DNA of 6,241 bases from Anaerolineaceae bacterium UBA1363 (lineage in GTDB: Bacteria > Chloroflexota > Anaerolineae > Anaerolineales > Anaerolineaceae). The notes beneath the pieces were generated by a model. The model made no database searches. It saw only the letters and a program-made list of their open reading frames with translations, and was not told the origin of the DNA. The translations under genes were made by a program, and so were the position numbers. Shown here one piece after another: positions 1 to 6,130 of the stretch; positions within the stretch are counted from its first letter, which is position 1; each line of letters begins with the position of its first letter. The stretch spans positions 1 to 6,241 of the forward strand of contig DBRR01000033.1 in assembly GCA_002306055.1 (NCBI GenBank), given 5' to 3'.

Positions 1-58
1 ACATTATCATTTTGCTCTTACAGGTTGGATGTGAACGGAAATTGGCTGACATAAGTTG

Positions 59-67
59 TGGCATAAT
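59..67 (+). promoter_or_regulatory. Extended -10 promoter element for the murJ homologue
   Basis: The sequence TGGCATAAT reads as an extended -10 element: TG, one base, then CATAAT, which matches 5 of 6 bases of TATAAT. No good -35 box lies 16-18 bases upstream, which is tolerated by extended -10 promoters. Transcription would start near base 74, giving a leader of about 17 bases before the ATG at 91. Bases 1-58 hold no gene that I can support. Confidence 0.45.
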
Positions 68-82
68 TGGGGGGATTAACCT

Positions 83-86
83 GGAG
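83..86 (+). promoter_or_regulatory. Shine-Dalgarno GGAG that decides the murJ start
   Basis: GGAG lies four bases before the ATG at 91. The spacing is slightly short but usable. The upstream in-frame TTG at 67 has no comparable site and overlaps the likely -10 box, so the ATG is the better start. Confidence 0.5.
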
Positions 87-90
87 CGAT

Positions 91-1632
91 ATGAAAAAAT
101 TGAGCAAATTATCAAAAGTATCTTTATTACTCGCGGTTTTGTTTGGGGTCGATAAAATCCTTGGCGTAGCCCGGCAAATGATCATTTCACGGCAATTTGG
201 GCTTTCAGCCGAGCTGGATGTGTTCAATGCTGCGAATAACCTGCCTGATATGCTATTTATGCTGATCTCGGGTGGAGCCTTGGCAATTGCCTTTATCCCA
301 GTGCTGAGCGAAGTGCTTACCAAAGAAGGTCGAAGCAAGGCTTGGGACCTCTTTTCGAACATCTTGAACATTGCTTTCTTATTGACGGCATTGGCTGCGA
401 TTGTTATCGCGATTTTTGCCAGCCCGTTGGTGACCAATCAACTCGGGATCGCGCCTGGCTTCACAGAATCTCAGACAGTTGATACAATCCGACTCTTGCG
501 GTTGAACCTGATCTCGACGCTGATCTTCTCGTTGAGTGGTCTGGCAATGGCGGGTTTGCAGGCTAATCAGCACTTCTTGCTCCCGGCTTTGGCTCCGATT
601 TTGTATGATGTGGGTCAGATATTTGGGGCCCTGGTGTTGGCCCCGACAGAATCTTTGAAACTCGGACCAATCAGTCTTCCAGCCATGGGTTTTGGCATAG
701 ATGGGCTGGTTTATGGCGTGATCATTGGAGCTCTGCTGCATTTGCTGATTCAGGTCCCTGGGCTTATCAAGTACCATTTCCGCTGGCAACCCCGGGTGGA
801 TCTCAAAGACCCCAACGCGCGTAAAGTTTTACGACTGATGGGTCCCCGGGTGATTAGCATGTTGTTCATCCAATTGATCTTCCTGGCACAGGACAATCTT
901 GGGTCACGGCTGCCTGAAGGATCGGTTTCCGCTTTGACTTACGGCTGGTGGATTATGCAGGTGCCCCAGACCCTTCTTGGCACATCGATTGCGACCGCGA
1001 TTCTGCCAACACTCTCTGAGATGTTCAGTAACCAGCAATTTGATGCAATTAAACTAAAAATTGAAAGGGCAGCGAGGGTAATGCTCACCTTAACCGTACC
1101 GATCGCGATCATCGCAGGAATGGTCTTGTTGCCCTTGATTCGCAGCTTCCTCGGATTGGACGAAACAGCCACGATGCAGGTGGTGAGCGTTAGCCAGGTT
1201 TTCTTGGTGGGGATTGTCGGACATTCGCTGGTGGAGCTATTTGTCCGCTCATTTTACTCCCTGCAAAAACCTCTTGTTCCTCTGATGGGTTCTGCATTCA
1301 CCCTGGTGGTATTCATACTGTTGGGGATAGTGCTTTCTCCGGCACTCAAAGCAGTCGGTATCGCTTCAGCCAACACCATCGCTTACACTCTCCAAGCAAT
1401 ACTGCTCACGCTGCTCTTGAGCAAGATCATGCCAAGCCCATTTAAACTGGGTGGCTCCTTGTTGAAAAGTCTCTTAGCTGCAGCGGTTGGAGGGGGGGTG
1501 GCGTATGCTGTGATCAACTGGGCACCAAGGTTGGCAGGCACGCTTATCGGATCCTTTGTAGCATTTGGGATAGGGGTTGTTCTTGCAGCCCTTGTTCTAC
1601 GAAAAGATCTGCGTGAAATCGCAGAACTATAA
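91..1632 (+). CDS. murJ: MurJ/MviN-family lipid flippase homologue (MOP superfamily)
   Basis: The predicted protein has 513 residues, close to the 511 of E. coli MurJ, and is almost entirely hydrophobic helices, as expected for a 14-helix inner-membrane flippase. MurJ moves lipid II across the membrane for peptidoglycan synthesis. Family landmarks visible are ILGVAR and FG in helix 1 (23-37), a conserved Asp (D43), the AFIPV stretch (67-71), LPALAP (164-169), MGPRVIS (250-256), LPEGSVSAL (274-282), the ATAILPTLSE stretch after the cytoplasmic loop, and RSFYSLQ near residue 394. The start is ATG 91, supported by GGAG and a likely -10 box; an in-frame TTG at 67 would add eight residues. Oddly, several charged residues essential in E. 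coli MurJ are replaced here (K22 for R18, F56 for R52, G61 for E57, W287 for R270; R28 and D43 are kept). It may therefore be a diverged MurJ or a paralogue with another lipid substrate. Family membership is secure; the lipid II role is less so. Confidence 0.88.
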   Translation: MKKLSKLSKVSLLLAVLFGVDKILGVARQMIISRQFGLSAELDVFNAANNLPDMLFMLISGGALAIAFIPVLSEVLTKEGRSKAWDLFSNILNIAFLLTALAAIVIAIFASPLVTNQLGIAPGFTESQTVDTIRLLRLNLISTLIFSLSGLAMAGLQANQHFLLPALAPILYDVGQIFGALVLAPTESLKLGPISLPAMGFGIDGLVYGVIIGALLHLLIQVPGLIKYHFRWQPRVDLKDPNARKVLRLMGPRVISMLFIQLIFLAQDNLGSRLPEGSVSALTYGWWIMQVPQTLLGTSIATAILPTLSEMFSNQQFDAIKLKIERAARVMLTLTVPIAIIAGMVLLPLIRSFLGLDETATMQVVSVSQVFLVGIVGHSLVELFVRSFYSLQKPLVPLMGSAFTLVVFILLGIVLSPALKAVGIASANTIAYTLQAILLTLLLSKIMPSPFKLGGSLLKSLLAAAVGGGVAYAVINWAPRLAGTLIGSFVAFGIGVVLAALVLRKDLREIAEL

Positions 1633-1639
1633 GAAAAGG

Positions 1640-1645
1640 TATAAT
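1640..1645 (+). promoter_or_regulatory. Possible -10 box just upstream of the TPR-like gene
   Basis: A perfect TATAAT sits in the 21-base gap after murJ, ending eight bases before the ATG at 1654. Transcription from it would start at about the ATG, giving a leaderless message. No convincing -35 box is found 16-19 bases upstream, so this may be chance in an AT-rich gap. Read-through from murJ is the alternative. Confidence 0.25.
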
Positions 1646-1653
1646 AAGTTTTT

Positions 1654-2811
1654 ATGGACGACAACGTAATTGATGAAGAAAAGCTCTCTGAAGAGCATCC
1701 GGATGAAGAAATGCCGAAGATTGAAGTACCTGAGGACGAAACTATCGGGTTCGAAAACGACCTCGAAAGCCAACAACCAGACCATAAAGCAGGTAAGCCC
1801 CACCAGAATAGGGAGAATAGGGGCGGTAAGTGGGTTTGGCTGGGAATCCTGGTTTTTGTCCTTTTGATCGCGGCTGGAATTTTTTTTGGTTACAGAAATG
1901 GTGTCCAACGGCGATTAGCAAATGAGAAAGCGCTCCTGATGGACCAAATCGCGTTGCAGCTGGAATGGACCTATAAGGACATGGACGCTGGACGTTACGA
2001 AAACGCAAAAGCACGCCTGGATTATATCATTGAGAAATACCCGGAATTTCCGGGGATCGCAGACCTGATGGCTCAGGTCATTGGGAAATTGAACGAACCT
2101 ATTCCCACCGCCACACAAATTGCGATTGCTACCATTGAACCCGGGGTGACCGCAACGCCTGATTTACGCGGGGCGGAAGAAAAATTCACCCAATTGACGC
2201 AGCACATCGCTAACCAGGAATGGGATTTGGCTGTGCAAACTGTGCAGTCGCTGAAGGAAAGCAACTTCGATTATCGGACGATTGAAGTCGACGGTTTGTA
2301 TTTTATTGCCCTGCGCAATCGCGGCATCCAAAGGATTTGGGCTGGCGAATTGGAACAGGGAATGTACGACCTTTCTGTTGCAGCGGAGTTGGGCGCATTG
2401 GACTCCCAGGCTGCAGGTGCTGAAAGCTGGGCGACGACCTATTTGACCGGTGCCAGTTACTGGGATGTTAATTGGCCGGGAGCAGTCGAGATCTTTAGTC
2501 AGCTCTATGCCCAAATGCCCTATTTTTCTGATTCAACCGGTATGACGACGGCTGAACGTTACCGGATAGCGCTGTATCGACTGGGCGATCAATTTGCCGC
2601 GCAGGGGGATTACTGCACCGCAAGTTCCTACTACAGCCAGTCGCTGGCAGTTGGGGTTAATCTGGATATCCAGGTAACAGCAACAGCCTATGCAGAAGCT
2701 TGTGCCAATCCTGTCACCACGCCTGAACCGCCACCGGACCAGCTAACGCCCACACCTCCTTTACCAACAGACACCCTTCCAGCAACAGAAGAGCCAACAG
2801 CTACTCCATAG
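1654..2811 (+). CDS. Single-pass membrane protein with TPR-like repeats and Pro/Thr tail
   Basis: I do not recognise a named family for this 385-residue protein. It begins with an acidic, hydrophilic segment (1-58, many Asp/Glu), then one membrane helix (about 60-80, WVWLGILVF and on). A helical region with TPR-like pattern follows (about 95-145 and 172-335; for example AGRYENAKARLDYIIEKYP at 112-130 and QGDYCTASSYYSQSLAVG at 317-334). The end is a Pro/Thr-rich tail (354-385). Linker 148-170 is also Thr/Pro-rich. The topology is probably N-terminus inside with the repeats outside the membrane, but Arg/Lys flank both sides of the helix. Two Cys (C321, C350) could form a disulfide. It follows murJ by 21 bases in the same direction, suggesting co-transcription and an envelope role. 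No proper Shine-Dalgarno is present: AAAAGG is 14 bases from the ATG. TPR domains usually hold protein partners together; the partner here is unknown. Confidence 0.8.
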   Translation: MDDNVIDEEKLSEEHPDEEMPKIEVPEDETIGFENDLESQQPDHKAGKPHQNRENRGGKWVWLGILVFVLLIAAGIFFGYRNGVQRRLANEKALLMDQIALQLEWTYKDMDAGRYENAKARLDYIIEKYPEFPGIADLMAQVIGKLNEPIPTATQIAIATIEPGVTATPDLRGAEEKFTQLTQHIANQEWDLAVQTVQSLKESNFDYRTIEVDGLYFIALRNRGIQRIWAGELEQGMYDLSVAAELGALDSQAAGAESWATTYLTGASYWDVNWPGAVEIFSQLYAQMPYFSDSTGMTTAERYRIALYRLGDQFAAQGDYCTASSYYSQSLAVGVNLDIQVTATAYAEACANPVTTPEPPPDQLTPTPPLPTDTLPATEEPTATP

Positions 2812-2844
2812 AAAAATGACCTCCAGAAATGGAGGTTATTTTTT
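2812..2844. terminator. Bidirectional intrinsic terminator between convergent genes
   Basis: ACCTCC (2819-2824) pairs with GGAGGT (2831-2836) around a six-base loop. A G-T and several A-T pairs can extend the stem outward. TTATTTTTT follows on the + strand, and the A-run at 2812-2816 gives TTTTT on the - strand, so the hairpin can end both the murJ-side transcript and the rimO transcript. The right arm's last base (2836) is also the last base of the rimO stop codon, so the + strand T-tract lies over the end of the rimO coding region. Confidence 0.8.
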
Positions 2845-4194
2845 CCGTTGCTCTCCAATTATGTCGTATTCCGTGGTGTTTGTGACCTGGATGGAAACAA
2901 GCTCACCTGCGTGAGCGTCGCCAAATGCAATGGCTAAGCCATCGATTTCAGGCGCATCCCGATAAGTGCGGCCGACCAGCAGGCGCTCTTCAGGATTGAT
3001 GCCTTCCACCAACATGTCCATAGTCTTTCCTTGCAGCTTTTTGAGCCTGGCGAGGGAGATGCCAGCCTGGAGTTGCATTAATTCTGCCTTGCGTGCTTCT
3101 TTGACCTCCATGGGAACTGGATCCCCAAGGCTGTAGGAAGACGTGCCCATCTCGGGAGAGTAGGTGAAGACTCCCAGGTGATCAAATTCAATGTCCCGAA
3201 TAAAATCACGGAGAATTTCAAAACTTCTTTCACTCTCATTTGGATATCCTACGATCATCGTGGTGCGAACCACCAGGTCGGGGATGAGATGGCGCATTTT
3301 GGAGATGGTGTCTGAAGCCCATTGGATATTAGAAGGGCGTGACATCGCCTTGAGGACGGTTGGATCGGCATGCTGGAGAGGCATGTCGAGATAGGGCAGA
3401 AGTTGGTTATCGTTGGCCATCAGGTCGATCAGTTTGTTTGTAACCATTCCAGGGTACGTGTAAAGCAGGCGAACCCAAGGGACGTCCGGGATTAGCGGCA
3501 ATAAATCGGTCAGCAGGTTGGCAAGCGCATCGCTTTCACCCCGATCAATGCCATAGGCAGTCACATCCTGGGCAATGAGGTTGATCTCTTTAACGCCTTC
3601 GCTTTGCAACGAGAGAGCATCGCGGATAACTGATTCTCTTGGTCGGCTTACCAGGGGACCTTTGATGAGGGGTATGGCACAAAAAGCGCAGGTGCGGTGG
3701 CAGCCATCCGCGATTTTGAGATAGCTGCTGCCACCCTGGATGACGGTGTTCGAAAGGTTGGCGTCCACCTTGAGCTTTGTATACGCTGGAAGCGTGTTGT
3801 GTTTAAGTATCCCAGATTTTGAGAGGTCATCCAGCAGGAGCAAAACATCCTGCAGATTCCTGGTGCCAACCAAGCCATCCAAGGAAGGGAATTGTTCGTA
3901 CAACTCCGCGTTCAAGCGCTGGGAAAGGCAGCCGCTGGCGATGACGAACTGACCTTTTCGACGATTTTTCAGCGCATCCGCAATTACTTCCTGGGATTCA
4001 ACTCGTGCGTCATGAATGAAGCCGCAGGTGTTGATGACGACAAAATTGGCTTCACGCATAGAGCGAGCCTGCTTGTAGCCAGCTGAAGTGAGGATCTGGC
4101 TGATGACATTGGTATCAACCAGGTTTTTGGCGCAGCCAAGATTGACGATAAAGACGCTGTTAGTCTGAATAGTAGTCAAGGGAGTATTGTCCAA
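2836..4194 (-). CDS. rimO: Ribosomal protein uS12 (S12) methylthiotransferase RimO
   Basis: RimO is a radical SAM enzyme that adds a methylthio group to a conserved aspartate of ribosomal protein uS12. The 452-residue protein shows the full three-domain order. The N-terminal UPF0004 domain has auxiliary cluster cysteines C21 (NLGCAKNLVD), C57 (NTCGFI) and C89 (SGCLSQR). The radical SAM core has C165, C169 and C172 (CHRTCAFC, then AIPLIKGP). Typical RimO motifs follow: LIAQDVTAYG (206-215), MPLQHADPTVLKAMSRP (271-287) and TMIVGYPNE (312-320). A C-terminal TRAM domain (about 380-448) binds the substrate. These motifs favour RimO over the related tRNA enzyme MiaB. The frame opens only at TTG 4194, which directly follows the rodZ stop TGA; another TTG at codon 6 (4179) is possible. 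No Shine-Dalgarno is seen, so translation probably depends on reinitiation after rodZ. From memory, rodZ-like and rimO genes are neighbours in other bacteria too. Confidence 0.93.
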   Translation of the reverse strand: MDNTPLTTIQTNSVFIVNLGCAKNLVDTNVISQILTSAGYKQARSMREANFVVINTCGFIHDARVESQEVIADALKNRRKGQFVIASGCLSQRLNAELYEQFPSLDGLVGTRNLQDVLLLLDDLSKSGILKHNTLPAYTKLKVDANLSNTVIQGGSSYLKIADGCHRTCAFCAIPLIKGPLVSRPRESVIRDALSLQSEGVKEINLIAQDVTAYGIDRGESDALANLLTDLLPLIPDVPWVRLLYTYPGMVTNKLIDLMANDNQLLPYLDMPLQHADPTVLKAMSRPSNIQWASDTISKMRHLIPDLVVRTTMIVGYPNESERSFEILRDFIRDIEFDHLGVFTYSPEMGTSSYSLGDPVPMEVKEARKAELMQLQAGISLARLKKLQGKTMDMLVEGINPEERLLVGRTYRDAPEIDGLAIAFGDAHAGELVSIQVTNTTEYDIIGEQRKK

Positions 4195-5463
4195 TCATGG
4201 TGTTGGGGTAGGCAGGAGCTCGGGGGAAGTTACTGGGAGCTCCTGGACGCCGTCGATGGTGAAAATGATGCGGGCTGCAGTTCCCAGGCGGTCGCTAAGG
4301 GGTTCCAGCCTGGTTTGATTATGCATGATTTCCAGGGCGATGATGTTGCCGGTTTCCAGTTCCAGTGATTCCTCTGCTGTAAAAGAGCTCACTTCGCCAT
4401 CTATCATTCTGCCCTCGAATACGATGTTGCCGTCGCTCGTGATTCGCAACCAGACGTTCTGGCGCGCCAGTAACACTACTTCTATTGGCTCGTCTGAAAC
4501 GATGCCTGTGAAAAATGGAGTCACAGTCGGAATAATCAGTGTATCCTGGTCAGTGGTTGGCTCCAGGGCGGTTGGGGTTGGTTCGGTCGGTTCAGAGAGC
4601 AGTATTTCCGCGACTGCTGGAATCGTTCCAGTTGCCTGTGGGGCTTGTGTGGCTTCTGACATGCGCGCAATGCCCCAAAATAGGAAACCAAGAATCCCAA
4701 GGATCAACAAGGTGCCAAAGAAGAGGTCCATCGTGAAAAAACGTTTCAGAGACACCAGAATCGGAGGCAGGACTCTGCCAGGCTTTCGCAGGCGTCGTTT
4801 GATGGTGGTGGTTTCAACCCGGCGTTTCTGAAGCGCGTCTGCGTAGCGGATCATGATCGATTCCACATCCAGATTCAGGAACCTTGCATACGTCTGCAAC
4901 AAGCCCTTGTACTGCATAGGATTTGGCATGGAGTTGAGCTCGCCGCGTTCGAGAATTTGTATTTGGGATTTGGGGATGTGGATCTGCTCTTGAATGACAT
5001 CCCAGCCGATATTCAGATAACGACGCCTGGCGGAAAGCTCACGACCGATCGTCTCGAGGATCTTGGTAGATTCCATGGTGTTAGAAGTGGCTTCTGCAGG
5101 TTCCTCTTTGGGTTCAGGGGTAGCCTCGATGTTCTGTTTCGGCTCAGGTCCTGGTTTGGGTGTTGGAATATCGGTGACTTCAGGCTTTGCTGGACTGGCC
5201 GGCTTCTCGGGAGCAGGCACTGTGGACGTTACGGGTGTGGGGGCAACAGTTATCTCAGGTTCTATTTGATTGACGCCCAGGTATTGAGCGTAAAGCCTGA
5301 GGAAGCCTTTGGTTTGTGTGGAAGAGCTTAATTCGGAGTAGGCATCGTCCTCCAGGTCCTGCAGGATTGAGAGCCGGATGCGGGTATCACTGGCAATCTG
5401 TTCCAGTGAGATGTTCCGTTCCAAGCGTAACTTTTTAAGCTCTGAACCTTTTAAATCTTGCAT
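4195..5463 (-). CDS. rodZ: RodZ-like membrane protein with tandem helix-turn-helix domains
   Basis: RodZ links the MreB cytoskeleton to the cell-wall elongation machinery through a cytoplasmic helix-turn-helix (HTH) domain. This 422-residue protein has HTH domain 1 (about 6-65), a Pro/Glu-rich linker (70-130), HTH domain 2 (about 138-200), a basic stretch (213-242), one membrane helix (246-266), a Thr/Pro linker (280-316) and a C-terminal extracytoplasmic domain resembling DUF4115 of RodZ (about 325-403; key features VVLLARQNVWLRI with W338, then DG and FEGRM). It ends in LLPTPTP. The basic stretch before the helix predicts the N-terminus inside. The two HTH domains align without gaps at an offset of 134 residues, with about 19 of 59 positions identical by hand count. 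Most RodZ proteins I know have a single HTH. The ATG start has no Shine-Dalgarno and lies six bases after a likely -10 box. The final TGA abuts the rimO TTG. A DNA-binding regulator is the alternative, but the membrane helix and C-terminal domain favour RodZ. Confidence 0.85.
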   Translation of the reverse strand: MQDLKGSELKKLRLERNISLEQIASDTRIRLSILQDLEDDAYSELSSSTQTKGFLRLYAQYLGVNQIEPEITVAPTPVTSTVPAPEKPASPAKPEVTDIPTPKPGPEPKQNIEATPEPKEEPAEATSNTMESTKILETIGRELSARRRYLNIGWDVIQEQIHIPKSQIQILERGELNSMPNPMQYKGLLQTYARFLNLDVESIMIRYADALQKRRVETTTIKRRLRKPGRVLPPILVSLKRFFTMDLFFGTLLILGILGFLFWGIARMSEATQAPQATGTIPAVAEILLSEPTEPTPTALEPTTDQDTLIIPTVTPFFTGIVSDEPIEVVLLARQNVWLRITSDGNIVFEGRMIDGEVSSFTAEESLELETGNIIALEIMHNQTRLEPLSDRLGTAARIIFTIDGVQELPVTSPELLPTPTP

Positions 5464-5469
5464 GCGGTG

Positions 5470-5498
5470 ATTGTAACAAAAAACCGACCTACTGTAAG
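5470..5498 (-). promoter_or_regulatory. Promoter of rodZ-rimO, overlapping the rplI terminator
   Basis: Read on the - strand, CTTACA (5498-5493, 4 of 6 bases of TTGACA) is followed by a 17-base spacer and TACAAT (5475-5470, 5 of 6 bases of TATAAT). A TG one base upstream of the hexamer (5478-5477) makes it an extended -10. Only six bases separate the -10 box from the rodZ ATG, so the transcript should begin at or next to the ATG. The -35 box lies mostly in the loop of the rplI terminator. Confidence 0.6.
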
Positions 5499-5510
5499 CA
5501 GCAGGCCGGT
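5478..5510 (-). terminator. Intrinsic terminator of rplI
   Basis: On the - strand a 12-base arm (5510-5499) and a 12-base arm (5494-5483) pair along their whole length, with two G-U pairs, around the four-base loop CTTA. Six T residues follow (5483-5478), the first of them also closing the stem. The hairpin lies about 24 bases after the rplI stop codon. This is a strong canonical rho-independent terminator and separates rplI from rodZ. Confidence 0.88.
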
Positions 5511-5534
5511 ACCCTTGTTTATCAGGATTTCTGT

Positions 5535-6065
5535 TTATGCTTCAGCTGTTTCTTCTTCAGCTTTAGCGGTTTCTATGACAGTTTCGAGTACAGGTTCAGC
5601 AACAACGGCTTTACGCACTTCGCCTTCACGGTGGACGATCACTTTGATCTCGGGGACGAGGTCAAGCGTGAGGTTGACGGGTATATCATACTCACCGAGA
5701 TTGCGGATGGGTTCCATGACCAATTGGTGGCGGACGATCTCGATGTCTTTCATCTCTTTGAGTTTGTCAATGATCATCTGGGCAGAGACAGAGCCATACA
5801 GTTTGCCCGTTTCACCAGCTTTAACAGGGAAGCGAATTTCAAGACCCTGGAGGATTTCAGCAACACCCTTGAGTTCATTGTTGAGCACAGCACGGCGTTC
5901 GGAAGCTTTTTTGCCGATAGATTCGGCCATCTTGATGGAATTGGGGGTGGCGGGAATGGCAAAACCTTGGGGGATCAGGTAGTTGCGTCCGTAACCATTG
6001 GCGACCTTTTTAACATCGCCAGCACGACCTAATTTGTAGACGTCTTTGAGAAGTAATACTTTCAT
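5535..6065 (-). CDS. rplI: 50S ribosomal protein bL9
   Basis: bL9 binds 23S rRNA at the base of the L1 stalk of the large subunit and helps keep translation accurate. The 176-residue protein starts MKVLLLKDV and matches the L9 signature at residues 13-40: G13, G16, V21, G24, Y25, N28, Y29, L30, A36 and T40 all fall at the expected spacing. A central helix (about 41-72) leads to the C-terminal domain with GKLYGSVS (87-94) and IPVNLTLDLVPEIKV (128-142). The family is usually near 148-150 residues; here about 28 extra acidic, Ala/Glu-rich residues form the tail (149-176). ATG 6065 is chosen because AAAGGG lies seven bases upstream; an in-frame TTG at 6071 would add two residues. It appears to be transcribed alone, from its own promoter to its own terminator, not next to rpsF, ssb or rpsR as in many bacteria. 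Confidence 0.97.
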   Translation of the reverse strand: MKVLLLKDVYKLGRAGDVKKVANGYGRNYLIPQGFAIPATPNSIKMAESIGKKASERRAVLNNELKGVAEILQGLEIRFPVKAGETGKLYGSVSAQMIIDKLKEMKDIEIVRHQLVMEPIRNLGEYDIPVNLTLDLVPEIKVIVHREGEVRKAVVAEPVLETVIETAKAEEETAEA

Positions 6066-6072
6066 GTTCAAG

Positions 6073-6078
6073 CCCTTT
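6073..6078 (-). promoter_or_regulatory. Shine-Dalgarno AAAGGG of rplI
   Basis: AAAGGG on the - strand is seven bases from ATG 6065, an ideal distance, and fixes that start over the TTG at 6071. It is the best-placed ribosome binding site in the window. Confidence 0.8.
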
Positions 6079-6130
6079 CTGACTTAGTATGATTATTTTC
6101 GGATGAAGGGTACAACACCCGAGCCGAACT

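Noticed and set aside
1..54. Possible tail of an upstream gene, open from base 1 to TAA at 52-54
   Set aside because: Seventeen codons without recognisable family features are not enough to support a coding call.
67..90. In-frame TTG start eight codons before the murJ ATG
   Set aside because: It has no Shine-Dalgarno sequence and overlaps the likely extended -10 box, while the ATG at 91 has GGAG in front and gives the usual MurJ N-terminus.
379..789. Open frame of 136 codons on the - strand opposite murJ
   Set aside because: The Gln/Arg-rich translation, no start signals and full overlap with a conserved membrane protein mark it as a shadow.
4325..4831. Open frame of 168 codons on the + strand opposite rodZ
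   Set aside because: It lies wholly antisense to a clear RodZ-like coding region, with Ser/Arg/Val-rich low-complexity translation and no recognisable domain.
5458..5982. Open frame of 174 codons on the + strand opposite rplI
   Set aside because: It is antisense to bL9 and runs through its terminator; the Ser/Arg-rich translation looks like a shadow of the conserved gene.
6108..6120. Inverted repeat GGGT/ACCC in the rplI leader as a regulatory hairpin
   Set aside because: A four-base stem is too weak to call a riboswitch, leader control element or terminator.
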